Assembly: GCA_940671915.1 (NCBI GenBank)
Contig: CALNVZ010002100.1
Location: 12,405,188 to 12,469,187 of the forward strand
Direction of reading: 5' to 3'
Source of the DNA: Paracentrotus lividus
Taxonomy: Eukaryota > Echinodermata > Echinoidea > Camarodonta > Echinidae
DNA length: 64,000 bases
Shown here: piece after piece, positions 39,503-49,764 of the stretch
How positions within the stretch are numbered: position 1 is the first letter of the stretch
Layout of the letters: every line of letters starts with the position of its first letter
Notes under the pieces: model-generated
Database searches by the model: none
Told to the model about the DNA's origin: nothing
Seen by the model: the letters and a program-made list of their open reading frames with translations, nothing else
Position numbers and translations under genes: made by a program

Positions 39503-39917
39503 TTGATGAATCAAGGATTGGTTTACCTGAATAATGTGTTGGTCCTTTCATAGACTGTAAAATGCCTCCCAAAATACAAACTTTTCAAGCTTGGTCTTCC
39601 AACGATAATTGGCAATGCATTTTACTTTTGTCAGGCAGGAACGCAAGAAACATGCATCCCCTCTATTTTTAAAATCAAACATTAAACGTTCATATTGATA
39701 AAATATATATATTGATGAATCAAGGATTGGTTTACCTGAATAATGTGTTGGTCCTTTTCATAGACTGTAAAATTGCCTCCCAAAATACAAACTTTTCAAG
39801 CTTGTCTTTCCAACGATAATGGGCAATGTGCATTTTACTTTTGTCAGGCAGGAACGCAAGAAACATGCATCCCCTCTATTTTTTTAAAATCAAACATTAA
39901 ACGTTCATATTGATAAA
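39503..39917. repeat. Head-to-tail duplicate of about 200 bp, copies differing mainly by indels
   Basis: Copy 1 (39503-39703) and copy 2 (39712-39917) are the same sequence except for about six small changes, mostly one-base length differences in homopolymers (CTTTC/CTTTTC, AAATGCC/AAATTGCC, ATTTTTAAAA/ATTTTTTTAAAA). An assembly overlap that was not merged is more likely than a natural duplication. Confidence 0.85.
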
Positions 39918-40785
39918 GCCATATGAGTAAATTGTTGTCTGCGCCCCTCATATTTACAATTTTTTTAGTAGGGCCCCCTGTATTGGAGGCTACAAGGTTC
40001 TTGGAACCAAGCCAACATTGCACACATGGAATAGATTGTAGTACAAAAAGGTTTTTGTATTGCTGTGATTTGAGAATTTGCAGTTTTTGTTTGAAAACTA
40101 TTCTAATGAATTTAAATTGTATTGCTGTGCAATGTTTTCTCTATCATGACTGGTGTAACATTAAATGCAAATTATGAAATTAGTATAAAACTTTGATTTC
40201 AATATTGATCTTTGGAGATCCATGCTTAGATATGTTTTTTTATTTATTTAGTGGTGAATTTATTGTTTCTGAAATTCAAAACAAACCTTTTGTATCATCA
40301 TGGTCATGGAATCTTGCTTATTTTTTTCTACTGGGTTTTTCTTTATTGTGAATTTTGCGAGACCATCCCGTGAAAATTTTTCACTTTAACCACTTGACTG
40401 CTGCATGGTGCTATTGACATAGTACGGGTATGACCAGCGTGGCGCTGGCGCTTCAAAACAGACAAAGTTCAGACAATAGAATGAGCATGTAATATTACGC
40501 AGTCTGCGCACAATGTACAAACGCCAAGCACGTAATATTACGTGGTCCGCAGCTAAGTGGTTAATTCACAGTTGAATATAGTAATGAAAAGGTCATAATA
40601 ACTGTGACATTTCCCACTCCTAAACTTACCCAACTAATCAAAAAATGTGAAATATCATGTATGCGGATATTTTTGTTTCTACAGTATTCAGAGTATATGT
40701 ATGTATATTTGTACAGTAAAGTAAATTATTATATTATATTTGTATTTATTTATATATATATTTCTTTCAAATGGGTTCTAGATTT

Positions 40786-40801
40786 GAAATAAACAGTACA
40801 A
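40786..40801 (+). terminator. Possible polyadenylation signals for the ASB13-like gene
   Basis: AATAAA followed shortly by a second AATAAA (in GTACAATAAAG), about 1.9 kb after the ASB13-like stop. No nearer signal was noted. Weak, since AATAAA is frequent in AT-rich DNA. Confidence 0.2.
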
Positions 40802-40976
40802 TAAAGAAATGTAAAAACATAAAGGATGCATGCAGTATTGGTTTTTTCTTTGCAAGAGTCTAATACAGTCAACGCCCATTATAATGAGCAGAGATTTTGA
40901 AGAGATTTCATTATAACTAGGTGATTCTCTCTGTACCAATTTCAAACATGTGCACATGTGTCTAACTGTTTAGTAT

Positions 40977-41206
40977 GCTGTATTCGCTATTATTTTCGCG
41001 CGATTAATTTTTCGCACTAAGCGGCCTCAAAGAATGTTCACAGGTTCTTGAATTCGCGCTGCATGTTAGTAAGCATGCAGTTGAACGTACCCAATACATG
41101 CATAAAAAAACAATGCTCATATATTCGCGTGCTTTTAAATTCCCGCCTGTCGAACTTCGCCCGAAAATTAATGTACTTCGAATATTTCCATGATTACAGT
41201 AACAAG
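40977..41206. repeat. Short interspersed repeat, copy 2
   Basis: The second copy of the element at 12069-12312, in intergenic DNA between the two ASB genes. Confidence 0.7.
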
Positions 41207-41844
41207 CTGTTATTATGAGGTAGTTGGCTTGGCCCCATACATTGCATGTCTCTAAACGCTCGTTGTAAACGCTTTACAAAATTCATCAGGCTAAAAAATG
41301 GAATTGTAAAATAAAGACTAACTTTATTTGTTCAAGAAGGCGGTTACAAAGTATTTCAGTCCGTTTTTATCAAGAATTGCTCTTTATAGGCTTAGCTTTA
41401 GAAATCACAATCAACTTGGAAAAAACAGAAAATTCTAATACATTTTACATGTACATAATTATCTGAAAATCAGATAGAAAAACAGTACCCCGGTATACTG
41501 TACAAGCCATGAACGTTGAAATATCAGAATATGTGTTCATGCTCAAATGCATTTAAACACAGGTCTATGGAACACAGGCCTATGTTATATCCTTCTCTAC
41601 ACGTATATGAATGTCAAAAAAGAAGTAGAGAAGTGAGATCAATCACATATTTGTCACAAATATTCAATCTGATGGAAGAGCATTACAAGGCAAACCTAGA
41701 GTAAATCACACAATGTGATACTTCATGTTGAGTGGTAGACTGTTTTAGTACTACAAGTACTGTATCATGTTCAGAAAACAACACTTAATACCCTGTTTAT
41801 ACAACATGTACACCCTGTATGTAAAAGAATGTTTGATCCGTATC

Positions 41845-42025
41845 AGGACATCTCCCCGGAGAACAACTCCCCCGGGACAATTCCCGGAGGACAGCTCCCC
41901 CGGAGGACATAGGGTTAGGGTTAGGGTTAGGGTTACGGTTAGGGTTGTCCTCGGGGGAGTTGTCCTCCGGGAGCTGTCCTCCGGGAATTGTCCCCGGGGG
42001 AGTTGTCCTCCGGGGGAGATGTCCT
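41845..42025. repeat. Inverted repeat with telomere-like TTAGGG loop
   Basis: GC-rich arms of about 65 bp (41845-41908 and 41958-42025), built from GTCCTCCGGG / CCCGGAGGAC and GGGGGAGTTGT units, flank (GGGTTA)n with one GGGTTAC variant at 41910-41946. Low-complexity frames on both strands are products of the repeat. Confidence 0.85.
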
Positions 42026-42283
42026 AGAACCGTTTGAATCACACAGATTACACAGATAAAAGAACATTATTATTACAATATTTAACGCTTAAAAACTTAG
42101 TTAGATTTAAGACGGTCAATATTAACCTGGTCATCAGCTTCAGCTTGCCTGCACATGATGTGCGCACTTTCTCCACTACCTGGGAAGCTTCCAGCCACGA
42201 CTAAAACCACAATAATGTATCAATCTTTACCTGGGTGGGGAGAGGCAATAGACAAAATACCTTGCTCATGGACAAAATGCAAT

Positions 42284-42345
42284 GCCAGGATCAAACCCTA
42301 AGCCTTTGCATCACTAGACAAATGATAAAACCACTAGACTACATT
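42284..42345 (-). repeat. tRNA-related SINE fragment, degenerate
   Basis: The minus strand shows GTAGTCTAGTGGTTTTATC followed by GGGTTTGATCCTGG. Same layout as the two other tRNA-like fragments, more diverged. Confidence 0.4.
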
Positions 42346-44329
42346 ACTTCTAATAATATCAAGTACATCATAAGGCCCTACCTATTTCATTCCTAATACT
42401 TGACATGTTTAACATTAGGACCCACTCCCCCTAAAAAAATAATTAAGAAAAAAAAATGATATGTTGCTAAAATGCAAAAATAAAAAATGTCTCAATTGTT
42501 TTATTTTTCTTTTGGCAGATCCAAATTGTGAGGGCAAAATAAATAGTCCTAAATGTGCTATTTACATGTAGCATTTTTTTGGTTGCAATTTACATTTGAA
42601 GTTGTGCTTCATATTCACATCTTGGTATGGAAGCCTTTCATTGTGCAATGGTTTTGGCTTTATATCTTCATACTTGTGCAAAATACAAGATATATATTTA
42701 TAAAAATATTTAAAATATCGATGAGATGAAATGGATACAATATGAGATGAATATGAACATGCATGAGATTAACATTTACATATTTTAGTTAAATAAGACA
42801 TATGCCAATCAAAGTTTAAAATGACATTTTGAGATGTACATAAACTCTTTAGTATGTAGGTTAAAATTGACTCCTGCTAATCAAAAAAGTTTACAAAAAT
42901 GAAAATTTAGCCAAAATGGTTTAAAAATCTGCAATCTACTTTAGATCAAGCAAACTTTTTCTATGCAAGTATCAGGATGATGTGTAATTGACTCATTTGT
43001 ACATTGCACAATATACATTGCAGTAGTTTTATACTTCACACTAAATTACTGTGTCATGAAGTGTACACATATCTAATACAGTTAAAACGTGAGAAGACAT
43101 TTGGGTGCACCACAATTAATTCACTTTTCTTGATCCCCGAAAATGAATCTTTAAAAATTGGAGGCTTACTCTTTGCATAGATTTATTTGAACAAATCCTG
43201 CACGTTTTTTTTTGTTGCAAGACTGTGTGAACAGCCGACTTTAGGGCCCATGCAATCCACTTTATGAACACATGACAGAATATGGAATTTAGTTAACCGT
43301 TATACTCCAAATTCATTGTATGGAGTTTTTTAGTTACCAGAGTTTTAAATACACTGTACTACAAAGTGGAAAGAAGAAATTCTTTACAGAAGAAATATAC
43401 ATATTTTATTTACATACCTATTAATCACAGAATAGAGAGATCATCTTATATATTACACAGTTTTAACACAATAATTAATTGTGCTGTGAATGCATCAGGC
43501 ATGAATATCACACGATGTGCTACATAGACCAGTGGCAATCTTGCATATTGTATTTAGTTTCGGCAAATTCCTGTATCTTTTCAAATAATGTAGGTAATCA
43601 TGATTAGTCAGAAAGGTATTATTGCTAGATTTGTATTAGTTGACACACTATATGCACCGTTATTGGCAAGCTATGTTAGTAAAGAAAGGAAAGAAGAAAT
43701 GAGTTAATAACCAAAAATCAATAAGTAATGTACCATCAACAAAAAAAAACACACAAATTGCACTTAGGTCCAACAAAATTACTGTATGAGGGCACCATAG
43801 CCAAGGTAAATGTTATTGTCCATGATGTAAAGAATTCTTCCATCATTTCAAAACATATTTGAAGCATAATATGTTTTTTCATATACTTTTTCAAAATATA
43901 CTTGATTCTGCTTGTTACCATAGAGTCTTATATTTGTTATCCCAGGGAGTTATGTAGAGGAAACATCCCTGTACATGTTATTTTTATCAAAACTCTCTCT
44001 GTTCTGTATCTTATACCTAGCTATCTTAGGAAACAAATGATGATGATCATAAAAACATTGGTCTGATTAATTTACCAAAATATTATTCCCACCATAAGAT
44101 AGCAATGTACATAATGGATTACTAAAATAGATATCATTCACACACACAAGATACTGCACATTAGACTTTCAGCATGCACTACATCTTGAATGTCAACAAC
44201 TTCAACTAATGCGAACAATTTTGCATTCAGCGCTCTAACGAACGTTTTCAACAAAATGGATTAATCTTCCATTTCTTTATATGCTGTGGTGAGATGACTC
44301 TAGTAGCAAATGACTTAATAATCTTGACT
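42346..44329. other. AT-rich DNA downstream of the minus-strand ASB gene
   Basis: No gene or strong repeat was seen. It probably includes the long 3' untranslated region of the minus-strand ASB gene; TTTATT (AATAAA on the minus strand) occurs near 43405 and elsewhere, without a clear choice. Confidence 0.4.
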
Positions 44330-44625
44330 CTCTCCCTCTCAAGGAGTTGTAATACACATGAAAGAGGTAAATTAACCGACATATTTAATGAACGAATCTC
44401 CGATATGTCTCCCTCTCACAGAGTTATATACACATAAGAGGCAAATCGAAGGACGTATTTGATGGACGAAACTGTGATTGTATCTAAATAGAAGTTAACT
44501 TGTCTCCCTCTGAAGTAATGTACAAGTAATACACATGAAAGAGGCAAATCAACGGACATATTTAATGGACGAAACTGTGATTCTAAAAAACATAGCATTA
44601 TATCTAGATAGAAGGTAACTTGTCA
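44330..44625. repeat. Tandem repeat, three units, overlapping the ASB stop codon
   Basis: Units contain CTCCCTCT, TACACATGAAAGAGG, AAATC(A/G)A(A/C)GGAC, TATTTAATG(G/A)ACGAA and ATATCTAGATAGAAGGTAAC. The last unit includes the final codons and stop of the minus-strand ASB gene; the others lie in its presumed 3' untranslated region. Confidence 0.75.
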
Positions 44626-47600
44626 GTGTAAGTGATGTACTCCTGAAGAGACTGGGGTAGGTCCAGCTCCTTCACATGTTTCTGAGGAGACGTCTGGCCA
44701 AGACAGGAGCGAATCTCGGTTCGGCATAAACTTGTCAGGCTTTCTGGGTTTGCTGAGTAAAGGAAAAGACGATGTGAGATATCTGACTTTAGTACATAGA
44801 AATAATGATTATACAAGGCATGATATTTTCTCAATTTAAATTGTATTTCCAATATTTTGTCCACCTCCCCCTAGCTAATTTTTAGTGATTTTTTTTTTTT
44901 TTTTTGCATGAGTGAATATCATCCATTATACTTCATCTTCTTTCTTACCTTAAATTTAGCCCATTGATTTTAATACAAAGGATGAAATTCTGAGACACAA
45001 AAGCAAGAAGACAAAATATAGCCCTGTGAAACCGTCGCCGGAGTGAAAGTCAGATCACTGTATAAGCTAAACTCAGGGGGTTATAATGAGCAGAAATCAT
45101 TTTACCCAATGAGTCTTTGCTCACATTTTATTGTTTCTACAAGGTCAAACAACATATTGAATACAGTAGAAACTCATTATAAAGAGGTCTGATGTAACAA
45201 GATTCCTAATACAACAAGGTAATTTAGCTGGTCCCAGCTCTTTGCATTCTTTTCTCTTATTATCCTGATATACAGAGATTTCTGATACAAACAAGGTCAT
45301 TTCCTTGGTCCATAGGACCTTGTTTTATCAAGTCTCCACTGTAAAAATAAGAACATTAAGGAACTTACTCATAAACGTTTGGAGAAGAGAGTGCGTAATT
45401 GAGTCTTTATCAGCTAGATCAATAGGTTTCTTGGACTGTTTATCTCTGGCATGGATGTCTGCACCATTGCATACCAGTAGATTGACCAGCCTATCACAGT
45501 TCACAGTGGCAGCAACATGAAGTGGTGTTTGAAGGTCCCTTTTTCGAAGTGCATTCACGTCAGCACCTGCAAAGGCATCAGAGGGATTGTAAAAGGAATT
45601 GCTTATTTTTTACTTAACATCACAGGATATCTATCCTACATCTTGGATCTCAAGATAACTGATAGCAAATAGAAGGTGAAATACATCCCTTCAAAAATTT
45701 AACTTGCAGTTCATCTAAATGCCATTTTGGATGAAAGGAATTATTATTACTAAATAACTGTTACCCGCAAGGTCTCTCCTTTCAATATGGGGTGTGAAGG
45801 TGGACCACTACACTGGTGTTTCCCCCAGTCTTATGTGAATAGTGCAGTGGATTCTTAATGTGCTATGGCATCTACATTTAATGTCATACCCATTGGATGA
45901 ACAGTTTTCCACTGTAACATGGCCTGCATCTGAAACAGCAGAGAGGCACGTTAATACACAACAAAGGCTTTAGCCATCCACACAGGGTGTAATCGAACCA
46001 ACGATCTTTGGTTAAACATCCAGACGCTTTACTGACCGCAGTTACCCAAACCTGTCCATAGCATGCTTGAATTTACTTCCAAGTCTAGGACCCAATCAAC
46101 TGACCTGATGATATTAACGAAGCAGCGCATTCCTCACTTGATCTTCCACTTGCACAATGGAGAGGGGTACCGTAGTATGGATTTTGTCCGTTCACGTTTG
46201 CTCCTTCGATGATTAACAGATCTACGCATTCATGATGACCTGTGGACAGTGAATCAAAATGAAAGAATATTGTGTATAATCATGTTTCTTTGTTTTATCA
46301 AGGTGTTCATAACTTTTCATGACCAGCTTACATGCAAAATGAGATTTGTAGTTTAGTTGTAAATTTGTCATTATTCCTTCTTTAGAATTCATTGATTATT
46401 TGGGGTTTTTTCCATTTGCTGCAGCAGCATGCAAAGGATTCACATCACTGGTTTTAAACACTGACCTTTATCATTGACTGGGTTTTGAACCCTCATATCG
46501 GGGTCAAACGTTCAATGTATGAACCACTTAACCTCTACATTACATCAGCTTTATTACTATTGCCACTTCGGCTGCAGCATGCAAGAGTGATGAACTTGAC
46601 AGGTCTTCAACAGTGACCTTCAACATTGGCTTAGTTTTGAACCCTCAACATTGGGGTCAAAGGTTAAATGTATGAACCACTCCACCTCTACATTACATTA
46701 TCTTACCTGCTACTGATGCAGCATGCAAGGGTGATGCACATGACTGGTCTTCCACATTGACCTTTGCCTTCCAGTCTAAAAGCAATTTGACACAGTCCTT
46801 GCTTCCTACGCTGCTTGCTAATGTTAGGGGGGTCTTGCCGTCTGAGCTCATTGCATCAACCTGATAAGAAAATGATTAGAGACGATTATTTCAGATTCAT
46901 ATAGCTAGGAGTTGTATGTCCGCTGCACATGGATTTCCAATGTGAATTTCAGACTTTCAAATCTAAAGTAAAAGCATGCACCGAGTGCACAAACCTTAAA
47001 GCTTTAATCCAGACGCATAGTAACGAGACAATCCTCCCAGGTACCCATTCTCTCCTCGGAATATCCTCCAAGTACCCTTTCTTTCCAAGGTCAATTCTCC
47101 CAGGTACCCATCCCATCCTGGGACATTCCTCCCAGATAACCATTCTCTCCAGATACAATCCTCCCAGGTACCCATTTTCTCCTTGGACAATTCTTCCCAG
47201 GTACCAACTCTTTCCATTAACAATCCTCCCAGGTACCCACCTCCCAGGTACCCACTTCACAGGTACCCACTCTCTCTTGGGACAATCTTCCCAGGTACCC
47301 ACTCTCTCCTGGGACACTCCTCCCAGGTACACACTCTCTCCAGAGACAATCCTCTCAGGTAATCTAATATCACATGCCAAACCCATTTGTTTTACTAAAA
47401 TTTGGTCTAATTCCTGCTTGGTGTGAAACATACATGTACTTGGTCTAATTCTCACTTGGTCTAATGACCACATTGTCAAACACTGCCATATAACTTTATG
47501 GATCAAGGTTGTAAAATGTGGGGGTCTTTCCAAATTTAAAAGGGTCATTTACTCTCAAATTCTTGCTGGCGCCAAACCCTGCTGTTGGTAATTGGTATTG

Positions 47601-49746
47601 GCTTTATTAGCAATAGGTAAATAGTTACTGGTATCTAGTACACCTAAAAGTGTTTAAATTGTTTTGATACCTCTCAGTCTGCAAGATATGCAAGAATTGC
47701 TAACATACAAAAAACAGACTTGAAAAATCAAACTTCTTATGCAATTTTCCTCAAGTGTTTAATTGAATGCTCATCTGAAGTTTATGCTGAACATAGGATG
47801 CTGTTGCTGCACCAGATGGTCTAAAACAGCTCACACATAAATGGGTGATTTCAAGTTTGTTTTAGGTGTTTGTGTTACAAGCACAATTTAGATTGCTAAA
47901 TCCCTAGCTCCAACACATAATCAGAGTTAACAAAAATTAGCAAAATCATATTATTGATAGCTCAACACCTAGTGAGATTTGTTCCCGGACCCACTTCATT
48001 TTAAGTTTGGCGCTATATCCTGCCCAAAATATTAACCAAACAGTTAAAACCCAACTTGAAATAGAACAAGTAAATGGTAGAAGCAGGTTTGCTACATAGG
48101 AAGGCATTGATAGCTCTTATTCTAACAGGGTATTAACTAACTTACTAGTAAATTACAAGTGTTTGGTATCCATGTAAAGCTTGGAATCTCTAGTTTCAGT
48201 AAACGAATGAACCTACAAATTAAAATCTGGCGACATATTGGTGGTTTCGAACCCGAGGGTCACACATATCGATCCGTACCTGTGCTCCAGCCTTGAGGAG
48301 ATGAGATGCGCAGTAAGAATGGTTGGTCCAGCACGCATCATGCAGAGGGGTATAGCCCATACTGGTCTTCCTGTTCACACTCTCACCCTGTCTGATCAGA
48401 CTATGCAGTACCATTAGCTGACCTTGGCTGGCCGCACAGTGCATTTGGGACCTCTCCCTCGCCATCCGACGGTCTGAATATAATACAACGAGACAGATAC
48501 GTGTAACATGTGCATTAATTTTGTATAACATGAGAGACTGCTCAAACTGAATACAAATTAAAAACACAAGCTTAGTAAAAAATGCTGTCATAAATGTAAA
48601 AACTATAATGTGGTTTGATTGAAAAATACATGTTATACAGTATGAGTCAGAAATTGTGATAAGCATTAGAAACTGCACATTGGTAAAACGGTAAAAATTT
48701 ACATTCTTACTCTTTTTGTTCAAGTATATGCAAATATAACTCTAACAGAAAGTGTAACAGAAAGTGTGTCAACAAATATTTGCCATTCTGTGTTTTTCAT
48801 GAAAAAAAGTAAATATTTGCCATTCTGCATTTTACACGCATGAAAAAATTCAATATTTGCCATTCTGACCTATAAACAATGGGCAAACTCTAATAAATAT
48901 CATTGTATCAAGCCGTTATTTTGATCAACAAACAGGAACACTATGTAGGTCACTATTCTGTGGGATGATTCACAGAATGACAATGACCTGTATTCTGTGA
49001 TCTCTGAGAAAAGCATTAGAAAAAATATATATTCCATCCCCCCCCCCCCAGAGTTGGAAGGAAGTATGTGACAAATACGACATCCTGCGAGAGAGCAAAA
49101 TATGTTGGTCATTTAAAGTGACAGCAATGTATCAATATATCATGATGCCTTTATGTACTTTATTTTTCAATATGTCTTGTCTCTTGGCAAAAAAATAAAT
49201 AAAAATCCAAAGCCCACATATTGACAAGCATTATGTCATTTGTAATCTTCCTTGCAATAAGCAGGCTATTTCACTTAATTTTTACAAAAAGTGAACAAAT
49301 CTTTTGACAGGATCCAGTTGGGAGCATGCAAGCTGAATTTCACTATGTATTTCTCTTTATTTTATTTTATTTTTCATTGAAATGAGAAATTAGAGAGAGG
49401 TAAGGACAACCCTGTAGTACTGCCCAAGGCTACACTGGTGTCCATCATTGTTAAACAAATGAAATATCTAATTATAGTTCGCAAATATCGAATTAAACAA
49501 TGAATTTATTACCTCCTTGATTAATGATATTAAAATCATACCATAAGGTAGGGATTTGCTTTAATAAAGATAAAATTTGTTTGCAAGTAATGTGGATCTA
49601 GTCCACGCTAATGTTAATACACTCTCTTCACTTTACATTGTAGTATAAAAAAATAATTGAGTGAATTAATGTTTCAATATACCATGCTGATACTCACCAC
49701 TTATTTTCTCATCTAAACCACCATATGATACTGTGTGCATAGCCAT
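44604..49746 (-). CDS. Ankyrin repeat and SOCS box (ASB) protein, ASB13/ASB5-like, intact
   Basis: Exons 49746-49698, 48473-48280, 46860-46707, 46239-46105, 45566-45369 and 44752-44604 sum to 879 nt (292 aa plus stop) with all phases consistent. Residues about 25-240 form ankyrin repeats; hallmark segments are TSMGYTPLHDACW, DGKTPLTLASS, SCASPLHAAS, YYGTPLHCASG and DLQTPLHVAATV. The C-terminus is a SOCS box: the BC box SLTSLCRTEIRSCLG for Elongin B/C, then ELDLPQSLQEYI in the Cullin-5 box position. The likely role is substrate receptor of a Cul5-Rbx2 E3 ligase; the substrate is unknown. Exon phases match the plus-strand ASB gene at 34930-38870, so the two look like paralogues lying tail-to-tail. 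The start is uncertain: a 3' splice site at about 49765 keeps an open in-frame extension upstream of the first ATG, and a possible donor exon sits near 54219. The stop codon lies at the edge of a tandem repeat. Confidence 0.9.
45164..45341. mobile_element. Pogo/Tigger-like MITE, 178 bp
   Basis: The ends CAGTAGAAACTC and GTCTCCACTG sit between TA dinucleotides (45162-45163, 45342-45343). CAGT(A/G)GA(A/G)ACT with a following TTATAA resembles Tigger/pogo ends. It lies in intron 5 of the minus-strand ASB gene. Related partial ends occur near 40867 and 38350. Confidence 0.6.
45983..46047 (-). repeat. tRNA-related SINE fragment
   Basis: The minus strand shows GTCAGTAAAGCG and, about 30 nt on, TTGGTTCGATTAC, the positions of A and B boxes. 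It shares AACCAAAGATC with the copy at 15048-15115. In intron 4 of the minus-strand ASB gene. Confidence 0.5.
46424..46620 (-). pseudogene. Two exon-3 relics in intron 3 of the minus-strand ASB gene
   Basis: The 3' part of ASB exon 3 (46773-46707) is repeated at 46620-46574 and 46468-46424, together with the intron that follows it, with a period of about 147 bp. The nearer relic still reads VTVEDLSSSSLLHAA (exon: VNVEDQSCASPLHAA). The farther one has stops and a shift. Neither keeps the donor site. Confidence 0.75.
47030..47362. repeat. Minisatellite with CCCAGGTACCCA units
   Basis: About eleven units of roughly 28-32 bp of the type TCCCAGGTACCCACTCTCTC, then CTGGGACAATCC. They produce long frames on both strands (165 aa plus, 199 aa minus) that are repetitive and not genes. 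It lies in intron 2 of the minus-strand ASB gene. Confidence 0.85.
47398..47475. repeat. TTGGTCTAAT units
   Basis: Three to four degenerate units of the minisatellite seen at 38905-39225, next to the CCCAGGTACCCA array. Confidence 0.6.
48768..48870. repeat. Three direct repeats of AATATTTGCCATTCTG
   Basis: Three copies spaced 40-50 bp apart, in intron 1 of the minus-strand ASB gene. Confidence 0.7.
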
Positions 49747-49764
49747 TGTGTTGATCAAAGCTCT

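Noticed and set aside
41767-42042. Arg/Val and Asn/Pro dipeptide frames around the telomere-like tract
   Set aside because: Translation of TTAGGG-type repeats and palindrome arms, not a gene.
46949-47548. 199-residue minus-strand open frame with repeated GTWE peptides
   Set aside because: Generated by the CCCAGGTACCCA minisatellite, with another frame open on the other strand.
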